Assembly: GCA_036401195.1 (NCBI GenBank)
Contig: DASWVQ010000040.1
Span: 1 to 7,636 of the forward strand
Direction of reading: 5' to 3'
From: JACDHQ01 sp036401195
Lineage (GTDB): Bacteria; Gemmatimonadota; Gemmatimonadetes; Gemmatimonadales; Gemmatimonadaceae
Length of the DNA: 7,636 nucleotides
Under the pieces are notes generated by a model. That model was given only the letters and a program-made list of their open reading frames with translations, did not search any database and was not told the origin of the DNA. The position numbers and the translations under genes are program-made. Below are positions 1 through 6,079 of this stretch, one piece after another. The first letter of the stretch is position 1, and each line of letters starts with the position of its first letter.

Positions 1-1
1 C

Positions 2-1780
2 GAGACCGGGTGGGCGGCGCGCAACGTCGCCGACGAGAAGAAGTGCCCCGGCTTCTCGGTGGACCAGCTCCAGTCGATCGAGGACGTGACGGCCCGGGTG
101 CGCAAGGCCATGACCGCGACGAACACCTCGCGGGCGGTCGAGCAGCGCAACACGGCGATCGCGGCGATCGAGAAGGAGTGCACCGAGCAGACGAAGCTCA
201 CCTGCCAGGTGGTGACGCTCTACCAGGGCGGCATGTACTCGCTCTACCGCTACCGCCGCTGGAACGACGTGCGGCTGGTGATGGCGCCCGAGGGGCAGAT
301 CGCCTTCTTCGGCGGCGACCCGGACAACTTCACCTACCCGCGCTACGACCTCGACCTCACGCTCATCCGCGTGTACGAGAACGGCGTTCCCTACCGCACG
401 CCGAACTACTTCAAGTGGAGCCCCGCCGGGGCGAGCGAGGGGGAGCTGATCTTCGTCATCGGCAACCCCGGCTCGACCGGGCGCCTGCTGACCCTCGCGC
501 AGATGGAATACCTGCGCGACGTGCAGTACCCGGCGCAGCTCGCGGCGTACAAGCGGATGATCGGCATCTACAAGACGCTCTCCGCCCGCTCTCCGGCGCT
601 GGCGCGGGAGTACCAGAACCCGATCTTCGGCTACGAGAACTCGCAGAAGGCAGTCACCGGCTACCGCGCCGGCCTGCTCGACTCCACCATCATGGCGAAG
701 AAGCGCGCCTTCGAGCGTGACTTCCGCGCGAAGGTGAACGCCGACCCGAAGCTGCGCGCCCAGTACGGGCAGACCTGGGCGGCGGTGGAGGCGGCGCAGA
801 AGCAGCTCGCGACCTTCGCCCCCGAGCTCCGCGCGCATTCCTTCGGCGGGGGCTCGCAGCTCCTGAACGTGGCCGGGGGGATCGTGCGCCTCCCCTCGCA
901 GGGCGCGATGGCCGACGCGATGCGCCTGCCGCAGTACCGCGGCGCGGGGTACGACCGGCTGAAGCAGTCGCTGCTCGCGGCGAAGCCCGACACCGCCTTC
1001 GAGCGGATGGCGCTCGCCGCCACCTTCCGCGCCTGGCAGCAGGACCTCCCCGCCACCGACGCGGTGCTGAAGTCGGTGCTGGCGATGGGCCAGGGGAACC
1101 CGGACTCGGCCGCGTCCTTCCTGGTGCGCCGCACCACGCTGTTCGACGCGGACGCCCGCCGCGCCCTCATCGAGGGTGGCGCGCGTGCGGTGGCCGCGTC
1201 GAGCGACCCGATGATCGTGCTCGCGCGCCGCATCGAGCCCCTCAACCGCGCCCTCGTGCAGCGGCAGCTGGCGCTCGAGTCCACGGTGTCCGCGAACGCG
1301 GAGAAGATCGGCCGCGCCATGTTCGAGGCGTACGGCACCGCCCTCCCCCCGGACGCCACGTTCACGCAGCGCATCAGCGACGGCGTGGTGAAGGGCTTCC
1401 CGTACAACGGCACGATCGCGCCCTACAAGACGACCTTCGCGGGGCTCTACGACCGCGCCTGGTCGTTCGACAACAAGGGGGCGTTCGAGCTGCCGAAGCG
1501 CTGGATGGAGCGGCGCGACCGGCTCGACCTGGGCACCCCCTTCAACTTCGTGGGCACGAACGACATCATCGGCGGCAACTCGGGCTCGCCGGTGATCAAC
1601 CGCAACGCGGAGATCGTGGGGCTGATCTTCGACGGCAACATCGAGATGCTCCCGAACCGCTTCATCTTCACCGACGAGGTCTCCCGCTCGGTGTCGGTGC
1701 ACTCGCGCGCGATCACCGAGGCGCTCCGCAAGATGTACGACGCCGAGTGGATCGCGAACGAGCTCGAGGGACGCAAGTAG
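2..1780 (+). CDS. S46 family serine dipeptidyl-peptidase (DPP7/DPP11 type), 5'-truncated by window edge
   Basis: This is the C-terminal ~592 residues of an S46 peptidase. The frame is already open at base 2, so the GTG at 59 is an internal valine and not the start. S46 enzymes are exported proteins of about 700 residues that release dipeptides from peptide N-termini, using a chymotrypsin-like His/Asp/Ser triad. The signal peptide and the catalytic His lie upstream of the window. Visible: FGGDPDNFTYPRYDLDLT, whose second Asp of the DLD (partial residue 118) matches the catalytic Asp, and GGNSGSPV, whose first Ser (partial residue 527, codon 1580-1582) is the nucleophile. Eighteen residues after that Ser is Gly in FDGN (codon 1634-1636), the position that is Gly in DPP7 and Arg in DPP11, so preference for hydrophobic rather than acidic P1 residues is inferred. 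The C-terminus (VSRSVSVHSRAI then a short helical tail) is complete and ends in TAG. It converges on the M3 peptidase gene. Confidence 0.93.
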   Translation, partial: ETGWAARNVADEKKCPGFSVDQLQSIEDVTARVRKAMTATNTSRAVEQRNTAIAAIEKECTEQTKLTCQVVTLYQGGMYSLYRYRRWNDVRLVMAPEGQIAFFGGDPDNFTYPRYDLDLTLIRVYENGVPYRTPNYFKWSPAGASEGELIFVIGNPGSTGRLLTLAQMEYLRDVQYPAQLAAYKRMIGIYKTLSARSPALAREYQNPIFGYENSQKAVTGYRAGLLDSTIMAKKRAFERDFRAKVNADPKLRAQYGQTWAAVEAAQKQLATFAPELRAHSFGGGSQLLNVAGGIVRLPSQGAMADAMRLPQYRGAGYDRLKQSLLAAKPDTAFERMALAATFRAWQQDLPATDAVLKSVLAMGQGNPDSAASFLVRRTTLFDADARRALIEGGARAVAASSDPMIVLARRIEPLNRALVQRQLALESTVSANAEKIGRAMFEAYGTALPPDATFTQRISDGVVKGFPYNGTIAPYKTTFAGLYDRAWSFDNKGAFELPKRWMERRDRLDLGTPFNFVGTNDIIGGNSGSPVINRNAEIVGLIFDGNIEMLPNRFIFTDEVSRSVSVHSRAITEALRKMYDAEWIANELEGRK

Positions 1781-1846
1781 TCCGAGGGCCATAGTCGGCG
1801 GGGTCGCTGCGGGTCACGTCCCCACCCGCGCCTCCTGGACCCAGGG

Positions 1847-1921
1847 GCAGCGAACGGCGAGGGGCCCTCGCGCGACCGTGTGTGTTCCTAGGTCGCGCGG
1901 GGGCCCCTCGCCGTTCGCTGC
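1847..1921. terminator. Long perfect-stem hairpin at convergent junction (probable bidirectional transcription barrier)
   Basis: Arms 1847-1877 and 1891-1921 are each 31 nt and complementary at 30 of 31 positions, around a 13-nt loop (1878-1890). The one imperfect pair, T1868 with G1900, is a G-U wobble in the + transcript and an A-C mismatch in the - transcript. It lies 66 nt after the S46 stop and 45 nt after the M3 stop (reading each strand). Neither side carries a T-run, so it is not a textbook intrinsic terminator. Alternatives are a processing or 3'-end stabilising stem, or a copy of a dispersed palindromic repeat. The hairpin is seen directly; the terminator role is inferred from its place between convergent genes. 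The rest of 1781-1966 shows no gene. Confidence 0.7.
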
Positions 1922-1966
1922 TGCGCAGCCACGCCGATCGGCGCTGGAGCCCGCGCGTCGCCTTGG

Positions 1967-3697
1967 CTACGCCTCGAGCACCTCGCGCAGCTCGGCCAGG
2001 CGTTGCTCCACCTCGGCCACCAGCTCGGCCATCCCCGCGGCGTCGAAGATGAGCCGCACGCCGGCGGCGGCGTAGATGTCGCGCAGCGACACCGTGCCCC
2101 CCAGCGCCAGCGCCTCGAGGTAGCGCGCCACCGCCCCCTGGCGATCGCGCCGCGCCGCGCGCCACACCTGGAGCGCCCCCAGCTGCGCGATCCCGTACTC
2201 GATGTAGTAGAAGGGCACCTGCAGGATGTGGCTCTGCCGGTACCACCGCGCGGCGCGGATGCGGTCCAGCCCCGTCCAGTCCGACCCCCGGTCGAAGCGG
2301 GCGCGCAGCGCGAGCCAGGCCGCGTCCTGCGCGTCGGGCTCCGCGCCGTCGGCGGCCGTGTACACCCACTGCTGGAAGAGCTCCACCGACGCGAAGTGCG
2401 GGAAGTACGACAGGATGTCCTCGAAGTGCTCGTACTCCGCCCGCGCCGCGTCCCTGGCGTCGTAGAAGCCGGTGGGCCTTCCCAGGTGCGGGCGCACCAG
2501 CATCTCCATCGCCATCGACGCCAGCTCCGCCGCCTCCATCCCGGTATGGCGCGTCCAGACGAGCGGCTGCCGAGCCGCGAGGTGGTGGTGGAGCGCGTGC
2601 CCCATCTCGTGGAAGAGGGTCATCACGTCGTCCGCGATCCCCACCGCGTTCATGAAGATCGCCGAGCGCCCCTGTACCTCGAAGGTCGTGCAGTATCCCC
2701 CCGGCGCCTTCCCCTCCCGGTTGTCCAGGTCGAGCAGCCCCTCGCGCCGCATCGTGCGCAGCACGTCGCCGATGAAGGGGTCCACGGCGGAGAGCACGCG
2801 CTCTCCCCCGGCCACGAGCTCCTCCGCGCCGCGGTAGGGCACGAGCGGCTCGGCGCCGAAGAGGGGGGCCGCCGTGTCCCACGGCCGGAGGGGGCGCAGC
2901 CCGAGGCGCGACTCCCGGTAGGCACGCGCCCGCTCCACCGCCGGGACCACCGCCTGCTCCACCGCGTCGCACCAGGCGCGCGCCTGCTCCGGCCCGTACT
3001 CCCGCCGGTGCAGCTCCGCGTACCGGTACCGCAGGTAGTCGGGGTACCCGGCCTCGCGCGCGATCTCGCCACGGAGACGCACCATGCGGCTGTACAACCC
3101 CGTGATCTCCTGGCGCGCATCGGCGTACGCCGCGAGGTGCCGCACGAACGCCCGCTCGCGCACCGCGCGGTCCGGTGAATGGAAATGCTGCGTGACCGCC
3201 ATCACGGGGACCTGCGCCCCCTCCCACTCCACGCGCATCGCCCCCACGAGCTTGTCGTACTCGGCGCTCATCTCCTCCACCTGCGCGAGGCGCGGCTTGT
3301 TGGCCTCCCGGAAGAGCTGCACGTCGGTGCGCCAGTTCTCCAGCGTCTCACCCAGGCCGGGGGCCTCGAGCCCCAGCGCCAGCGCGCGGCGCGCCAGCCG
3401 CGTCGTGGCCTCGTCCAGCTCGGGACCGATCTCGGTCGCCCAGCGCAGGTACCGCCGCTCGCGCACCGGATCGTCGGTGTGCCGCGAGTACTCCCAGTAC
3501 GACACCGCCGCCGCCTCGCTCACCAGCGCGTCCAGGGTGCTCCAGGTCGCGAGCCAGCGCGCCCCCCAGCCAGGATCCCCCGCGCCCGGGTCCACCGCCG
3601 CCGCGAGCGCGTCGTAGTGCGGCGCGAGATCGGCCCAGGTCGCGTCGCGCAGCGCGGCCGGCGAGTCGGGCAGCGTCAGGAGCAGGGTGTCGGTCAT
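1967..3697 (-). CDS. M3 family zinc oligoendopeptidase (PepF-like)
   Basis: 576 residues, typical for M3B oligoendopeptidases, which are cytoplasmic zinc enzymes that cut short peptides. The zinc site is visible: HEMGH at 363-367 supplies two His ligands and the catalytic Glu364, and Glu391 in AAELASMAMEML is the third ligand at the spacing expected for the family (about 25 residues on). The substrate-binding block near the C-terminus is also present: RQSHILQVPFYYIEYG (487-502), with His490 and Tyr497/Tyr498. The N-terminal ~200 residues are helical without signal peptide or membrane segments, matching the PepF N-terminal domain. The start ATG at 3697 gives a natural length, but no Shine-Dalgarno precedes it (the 10 nt before it are pyrimidine-rich). 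The 131-residue gene ends 70 nt upstream on the same strand, so co-transcription is possible. The substrate range cannot be read from sequence, so no gene symbol is given. Confidence 0.95.
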   Translation of the reverse strand: MTDTLLLTLPDSPAALRDATWADLAPHYDALAAAVDPGAGDPGWGARWLATWSTLDALVSEAAAVSYWEYSRHTDDPVRERRYLRWATEIGPELDEATTRLARRALALGLEAPGLGETLENWRTDVQLFREANKPRLAQVEEMSAEYDKLVGAMRVEWEGAQVPVMAVTQHFHSPDRAVRERAFVRHLAAYADARQEITGLYSRMVRLRGEIAREAGYPDYLRYRYAELHRREYGPEQARAWCDAVEQAVVPAVERARAYRESRLGLRPLRPWDTAAPLFGAEPLVPYRGAEELVAGGERVLSAVDPFIGDVLRTMRREGLLDLDNREGKAPGGYCTTFEVQGRSAIFMNAVGIADDVMTLFHEMGHALHHHLAARQPLVWTRHTGMEAAELASMAMEMLVRPHLGRPTGFYDARDAARAEYEHFEDILSYFPHFASVELFQQWVYTAADGAEPDAQDAAWLALRARFDRGSDWTGLDRIRAARWYRQSHILQVPFYYIEYGIAQLGALQVWRAARRDRQGAVARYLEALALGGTVSLRDIYAAAGVRLIFDAAGMAELVAEVEQRLAELREVLEA

Positions 3698-3767
3698 GGA
3701 AGGGAGCGAAGTGGAGCCGAAATCTCACCGGGGCTCTCCCCTCCCGCCAAGGGCCGCCGCACCCGGG

Positions 3768-4163
3768 TTACCAGTCGCGGGCCCGGGCGTTCAGGATCTC
3801 GAGCGCGCCCTGGAGCCGTGCGGCCGCGACGCTGAGCTCGACGAAGGAACACTCCCCGCGATCCCACAGGTCGCTGATGTCGCTCGCGGCCCCGAGCAGC
3901 AGCCCGCGCAGGATCGCGTCGCGCGGTACCCCCATGTGCGCCAGCACCCCCACGAAGTCCTCCGCGGCCCGCGGGTCCTGGCCGAGCAGGAGCGACACGA
4001 AGCTCGCCTGGTCGTCGGGGCTCACCCACGCGGGCTCTCCACCTGGCATCTCGCCGAGTGCCGGAGCGAGCGCGAGCATCGACTCGGCGAGGCGGACCCG
4101 CGGGCGGGTCGCACCGGCCGGCGATTCCGCTCGTGCCGGCGTGCCTTCCATCATGCTGGTCAC
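3768..4163 (-). CDS. Small helical protein resembling the cap domain of cobalamin-binding regulators (AerR/PpaA-like), B12 domain absent
   Basis: 131 residues from a GTG at 4163; ATG codons at 4154 and 4151 are alternative starts. A GGGGGA tract lies 2 nt before the GTG and 11 nt before the first ATG, so it does not settle the choice. Residues 1-48 are low-complexity and probably disordered. Residues 50-125 are helical and end in LLLGAASDISDLW (88-100) followed by DRGECSFVELSVAAARLQ (101-118). From memory, this pattern, LLxxAAxxxxxLWxxxxCSFxExxxxxxRLQ, matches the helical bundle before the cobalamin-binding domain in AerR/PpaA regulators and the MetH/CarH cap, where the Trp sits over the cofactor. 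The DxHxxG cobalamin motif and Rossmann domain are missing: the protein stops at TAA (3768-3770). It could be a stand-alone partner, a helical adaptor or a truncated remnant. The similarity is recalled, not computed. It is divergent from the isomerase gene. Confidence 0.75.
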   Translation of the reverse strand: MTSMMEGTPARAESPAGATRPRVRLAESMLALAPALGEMPGGEPAWVSPDDQASFVSLLLGQDPRAAEDFVGVLAHMGVPRDAILRGLLLGAASDISDLWDRGECSFVELSVAAARLQGALEILNARARDW

Positions 4164-4194
4164 CGTCCCCCGTGGTGCGGCGTGTGCGCGGATC

Positions 4195-4223
4195 CCATGG
4201 CGCGCGATGCATCATCGCCATGG
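4195..4223. promoter_or_regulatory. Inverted repeat in divergent intergenic region (possible operator)
   Basis: Perfect 8-bp arms CCATGGCG (4195-4202) and CGCCATGG (4216-4223) flank 13 bases, with a smaller palindrome GATGCATC (4206-4213) inside. It lies 32 nt upstream of the GTG of the small cap-domain gene and 135 nt upstream of the isomerase start. The symmetry is seen directly; an operator role is an inference, and such short arms can arise by chance in GC-rich DNA. Confidence 0.3.
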
Positions 4224-4263
4224 TCACCCGCGCAGCGGACCGTGCCTGACGATGCGCACTCGG

Positions 4264-4300
4264 GGAAACAGGCGTAATCGGGTCCTGCCCTACCTGTTCC
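4264..4300. promoter_or_regulatory. Imperfect inverted repeat (AACAGG/CCTGTT) upstream of idi
   Basis: GGAAACAGG (4264-4272) pairs with CCTGTTCC (4293-4300) with one bulged A, around a 20-nt spacer, about 60 nt before the isomerase start. It may be an operator or a leader hairpin for the isomerase mRNA. No convincing -10/-35 pair was found nearby, so the transcript start, and which of these it is, remain unknown. Confidence 0.3.
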
Positions 4301-4323
4301 GCACGGCACGTGGGAGAGTCGCT

Positions 4324-4356
4324 GGCGGAAGCGCGGGCGACGATACAGCTTCCGCC
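4324..4356 (+). promoter_or_regulatory. Leader hairpin abutting the idi start codon
   Basis: Perfect 9-bp arms GGCGGAAGC (4324-4332) and GCTTCCGCC (4348-4356) around a 15-nt loop end 2 nt before the ATG at 4359. In RNA this stem would cover the whole ribosome-binding region, where no Shine-Dalgarno-like sequence is otherwise seen. That suggests translational control or a leaderless transcript starting near the ATG. The structure is visible; its function is inferred. Confidence 0.4.
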
Positions 4357-4358
4357 GC

Positions 4359-4946
4359 ATGCCCTCCCATGTGATGCCCCGCCCCGGCGACACGGAGATC
4401 GACGTCGTGCTGGTCGACGCCGACGGCCGCCCCACCGGGACGGCACCGAAGCTCGCCGCCCACCGGGACGGCGTGCTGCACGCAGCGGTGTCGGTGTTCG
4501 TGTTCAACGGGCGGGGCGAGCTGCTGCTGCAGCGCCGCGCCGGCGGGAAGTACCACTCGGGCGGGCTGTGGACGAACACCGCCTGCTCGCACCCGCGCGC
4601 CGGCGAGGCGGCGCGCGACGCGGCGGTGCGCGCGCTCCAGGAGGAGATGGGAATCCGGTGTCCCCTCGAGCCCCGCGGCGTCTTCACCTACCGCGCGGCG
4701 GTCGGCGACGGGCTGGTGGAGCACGAGCGCGACGAGCTGTTCGTGGGGCGCTGCGACGACCGGCCCCTGCCCGATCCCGCCGAGGTGGCCGAGGTCCGGT
4801 GGATCTCCCCAGGCGCCGTCGACGCCGAGCTCCGCGCGCACCCGGAGCGCTTCACCGCCTGGTTCCCCCTGGCGTGGGCGCACGTGCGGGACGCGTCGGG
4901 CGGGGCGTTCCCGATAGGCATCGTTCCGCCAGGGCGTCAGGGGTAA
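4359..4946 (+). CDS. idi: Isopentenyl-diphosphate delta-isomerase, type 1 (Nudix fold)
   Basis: 195 residues, close to the 182 of the E. coli enzyme. It interconverts isopentenyl and dimethylallyl diphosphate, feeding carotenoid, quinone and other isoprenoid synthesis in the cytoplasm. All key residues are present: metal ligands His35 and His41 (KLAAHRDGVLHAA), catalytic Cys76 and His78 in WTNTACSHPRAGE, the Nudix-type helix after Gly82-Glu83 (GEAARDAAVRALQEEMGI), Glu121/Glu123 in LVEHERDELF (catalytic Glu and metal ligand), and Trp168 in FTAWF. The ATG at 4359 is chosen; Met6 (4374) is an alternative. No Shine-Dalgarno is seen, and a hairpin ends 2 nt before the start. The stop TAA (4944-4946) lies inside the left arm of a palindromic element. 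The final residues (PPGRQG) are unconserved, so the element may have supplied the stop without harming the enzyme. It is divergent from the cap-domain gene. Confidence 0.95.
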   Translation: MPSHVMPRPGDTEIDVVLVDADGRPTGTAPKLAAHRDGVLHAAVSVFVFNGRGELLLQRRAGGKYHSGGLWTNTACSHPRAGEAARDAAVRALQEEMGIRCPLEPRGVFTYRAAVGDGLVEHERDELFVGRCDDRPLPDPAEVAEVRWISPGAVDAELRAHPERFTAWFPLAWAHVRDASGGAFPIGIVPPGRQG

Positions 4947-5053
4947 GAAAAAGGGAGAACCACAAAAAGACCACATCCCTCCGATGGCGAGCGGGGCACC
5001 GCGTGCATGGGAAGGATGCGGTCTTTTCGAAGTTTTCTTCCTTTTCTTACCCC
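4940..5053. repeat. A/T-rich imperfect palindromic element at convergent idi/rhodanese junction
   Basis: The outer arms begin with GGGGTAAGAAAA (4940-4951) and end with its complement TTTTCTTACCCC (5042-5053). Alignment continues inward, with a few mismatches and a 1-nt offset, to a second block, AAAAGACC.CATCC (4965-4978) against GGATG.GGTCTTTT (5014-5027). A small GCAC/GTGC stem (4996-5006) sits near the centre. The whole 114-nt unit is therefore close to self-complementary. Its A/T-rich arms contrast sharply with the GC-rich surroundings. No reading frame or transposase is inside. Candidates are a non-autonomous mobile repeat (MITE- or REP-like) reused as a terminator, or a native terminator. 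Multi-copy status cannot be judged from one window. Confidence 0.6.
4965..5027. terminator. Bidirectional intrinsic-type terminator core
   Basis: A 14-bp stem (4965-4978 with 5014-5027) has one imperfect pair at A4973/C5019, a mismatch in the + transcript and a G-U pair in the - transcript. T-rich sequence follows on both strands: TTTTCGAAGTTTTCTTCC beyond the stem on +, and a run of five Ts then CTCCCTTTTTC on -. It lies between the converging idi and rhodanese genes and suits termination of both. The loop is long (35 nt) and partly structured. Confidence 0.6.
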
Positions 5054-5096
5054 GGCAGTGTGCGGCGCGATGAACCCCTCGCGGCCCAGGTCCCGG

Positions 5097-6014
5097 CTAC
5101 GGCGATGCCGGCCGCTCCACCGGATACGCGGTGTCGCGGCTCCACTCCACGAAGGAGCCGTCGTACATGCGCACCGGGTACCCCAGGTACCGCGCCGTGA
5201 AGTAGGCGTACGACGCCATGATCCCGGTGCGGCAGTAGGTCACCACCGTGTCCCCTGGCGCCACCCCGGCCCCGGCGAACATCGCGCGCAGCGCCACGGT
5301 GTCCCTGAGGAGCGGCATGGTGTCCGACTGCATGAGCGTGCGCCAGAAGAGGTGCGACGCCCCCGGAATGTGCCCGCCGCGCGCCACCGCGTCCCCCGGC
5401 GTCTTTCCGCTGAACTCCGCCTCGGGGCGCGCATCCAGCAGCGTCACGGTGGGATGCCGGATGTGGTTCAGCACAAAGAGCGCATCCACGGTCCGGTCGC
5501 CCCGGGGCGCGAGCAGCGAGGGGTCCCGCGGGATGCTGTCGGCGGGAAGCGCACGGGCGCTCCCCACCTGCACGAAGTGCCCGGCGCGCTTCCACGCCGT
5601 GATCCCCCCGTCGAGGAGCGCGACGCGGGGGTGGCCGAGGTAGTCGAGGGTGAAGAAGGCGCGCGTCGCCCAGAGCGGCTCGCCCAGCACGATCACCCGT
5701 TCGCGCCCGGTGATCCCCACGCGCCGGAAGGTGGAGTCGAGCGCCGCGGCCGGGGGGAGCTCGTTCGGGATCCCGTCGCGCTCGATCACGATCGCCGAGA
5801 GTGGCAGGAAGCGCGACCCGGCGATGTGCCCCCTGGCGTACGTGGCGCTGTCGCGCTCCACGTGCAGCACCACGACCCCCGGCTGCCCCACGAGCGGCGC
5901 GGCCTGCGCCGCGCTCACGAGCAGCTCGGCACGAACCGGTGGCGGCGCGGACTGCCGGGCGGGAACGCAGGCAGCGGAGGCGCAGAGGGCGAGCAGGGCG
6001 GCGAGGGGGCGCAT
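5097..6014 (-). CDS. Exported tandem-domain rhodanese (sulfurtransferase), probable lipoprotein
   Basis: 305 residues. The reading frame stays open far upstream, but the ATG at 6014 is chosen because a signal sequence starts exactly there (MRPLAALLALCASAAC) and GGGGG lies 1 nt before it. Cys16, preceded by S-A-A, is an acceptable though weak lipobox. Two rhodanese domains follow. The N-terminal one (about 30-150) has no active-site Cys: the loop reads LGEPLWATRAF, though the later DGGITAWKRAG motif is kept. The C-terminal one (about 170-300) has LLDARPEAEFSG, GHIPGASHL, the catalytic loop CRTGIMAS with Cys261 (codon 5232-5234), and YDGSFVEW. This is the thiosulfate/3-mercaptopyruvate sulfurtransferase layout, with catalysis in the second half. 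It would act outside the cytoplasm, probably on thiosulfate or a related sulfane donor; the true substrate is unknown. It lies 65 nt downstream of the ATPase-receiver gene on the same strand, with no terminator seen between. Confidence 0.93.
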   Translation of the reverse strand: MRPLAALLALCASAACVPARQSAPPPVRAELLVSAAQAAPLVGQPGVVVLHVERDSATYARGHIAGSRFLPLSAIVIERDGIPNELPPAAALDSTFRRVGITGRERVIVLGEPLWATRAFFTLDYLGHPRVALLDGGITAWKRAGHFVQVGSARALPADSIPRDPSLLAPRGDRTVDALFVLNHIRHPTVTLLDARPEAEFSGKTPGDAVARGGHIPGASHLFWRTLMQSDTMPLLRDTVALRAMFAGAGVAPGDTVVTYCRTGIMASYAYFTARYLGYPVRMYDGSFVEWSRDTAYPVERPASP

Positions 6015-6079
6015 GCCCCCTACGATGCGGCGATTCCGCGACGCGTCAATCAGGCATTGTCCCCGCCGGATGCGCGGCG

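Noticed and set aside
10..720. 236-codon + strand frame at the window start
   Set aside because: Arg/Gly/Ala-rich shadow overlapping the S46 frame, which has conserved S46 motifs over the same bases.
661..1413. Long open frame on the - strand inside the S46 gene (250 codons)
   Set aside because: Its product is Arg/Ser/Ala-rich with no recognisable motif. It lies wholly opposite a clear S46 coding region and is a typical high-GC shadow frame.
2003..3178. 391-codon + strand frame opposite the M3 gene
   Set aside because: The His/Arg/Val-rich product has no motif and mirrors the real M3 codons on the other strand.
1713..3227. 504-codon - strand frame overlapping the M3 peptidase
   Set aside because: The translation is Gly/Arg/Pro/Ala-rich low complexity in an alternative frame of the M3 gene, which has an intact HEMGH site.
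4341..4350. GATACAG as a -10 element for a leaderless idi transcript
   Set aside because: Only a weak match to TATAAT and no credible -35 at the right spacing; it also sits within the hairpin loop.
4164..4358. Cobalamin riboswitch upstream of idi or the cap-domain gene
   Set aside because: Considered because of the B12-like protein, but no B12-box-like consensus was found on either strand.
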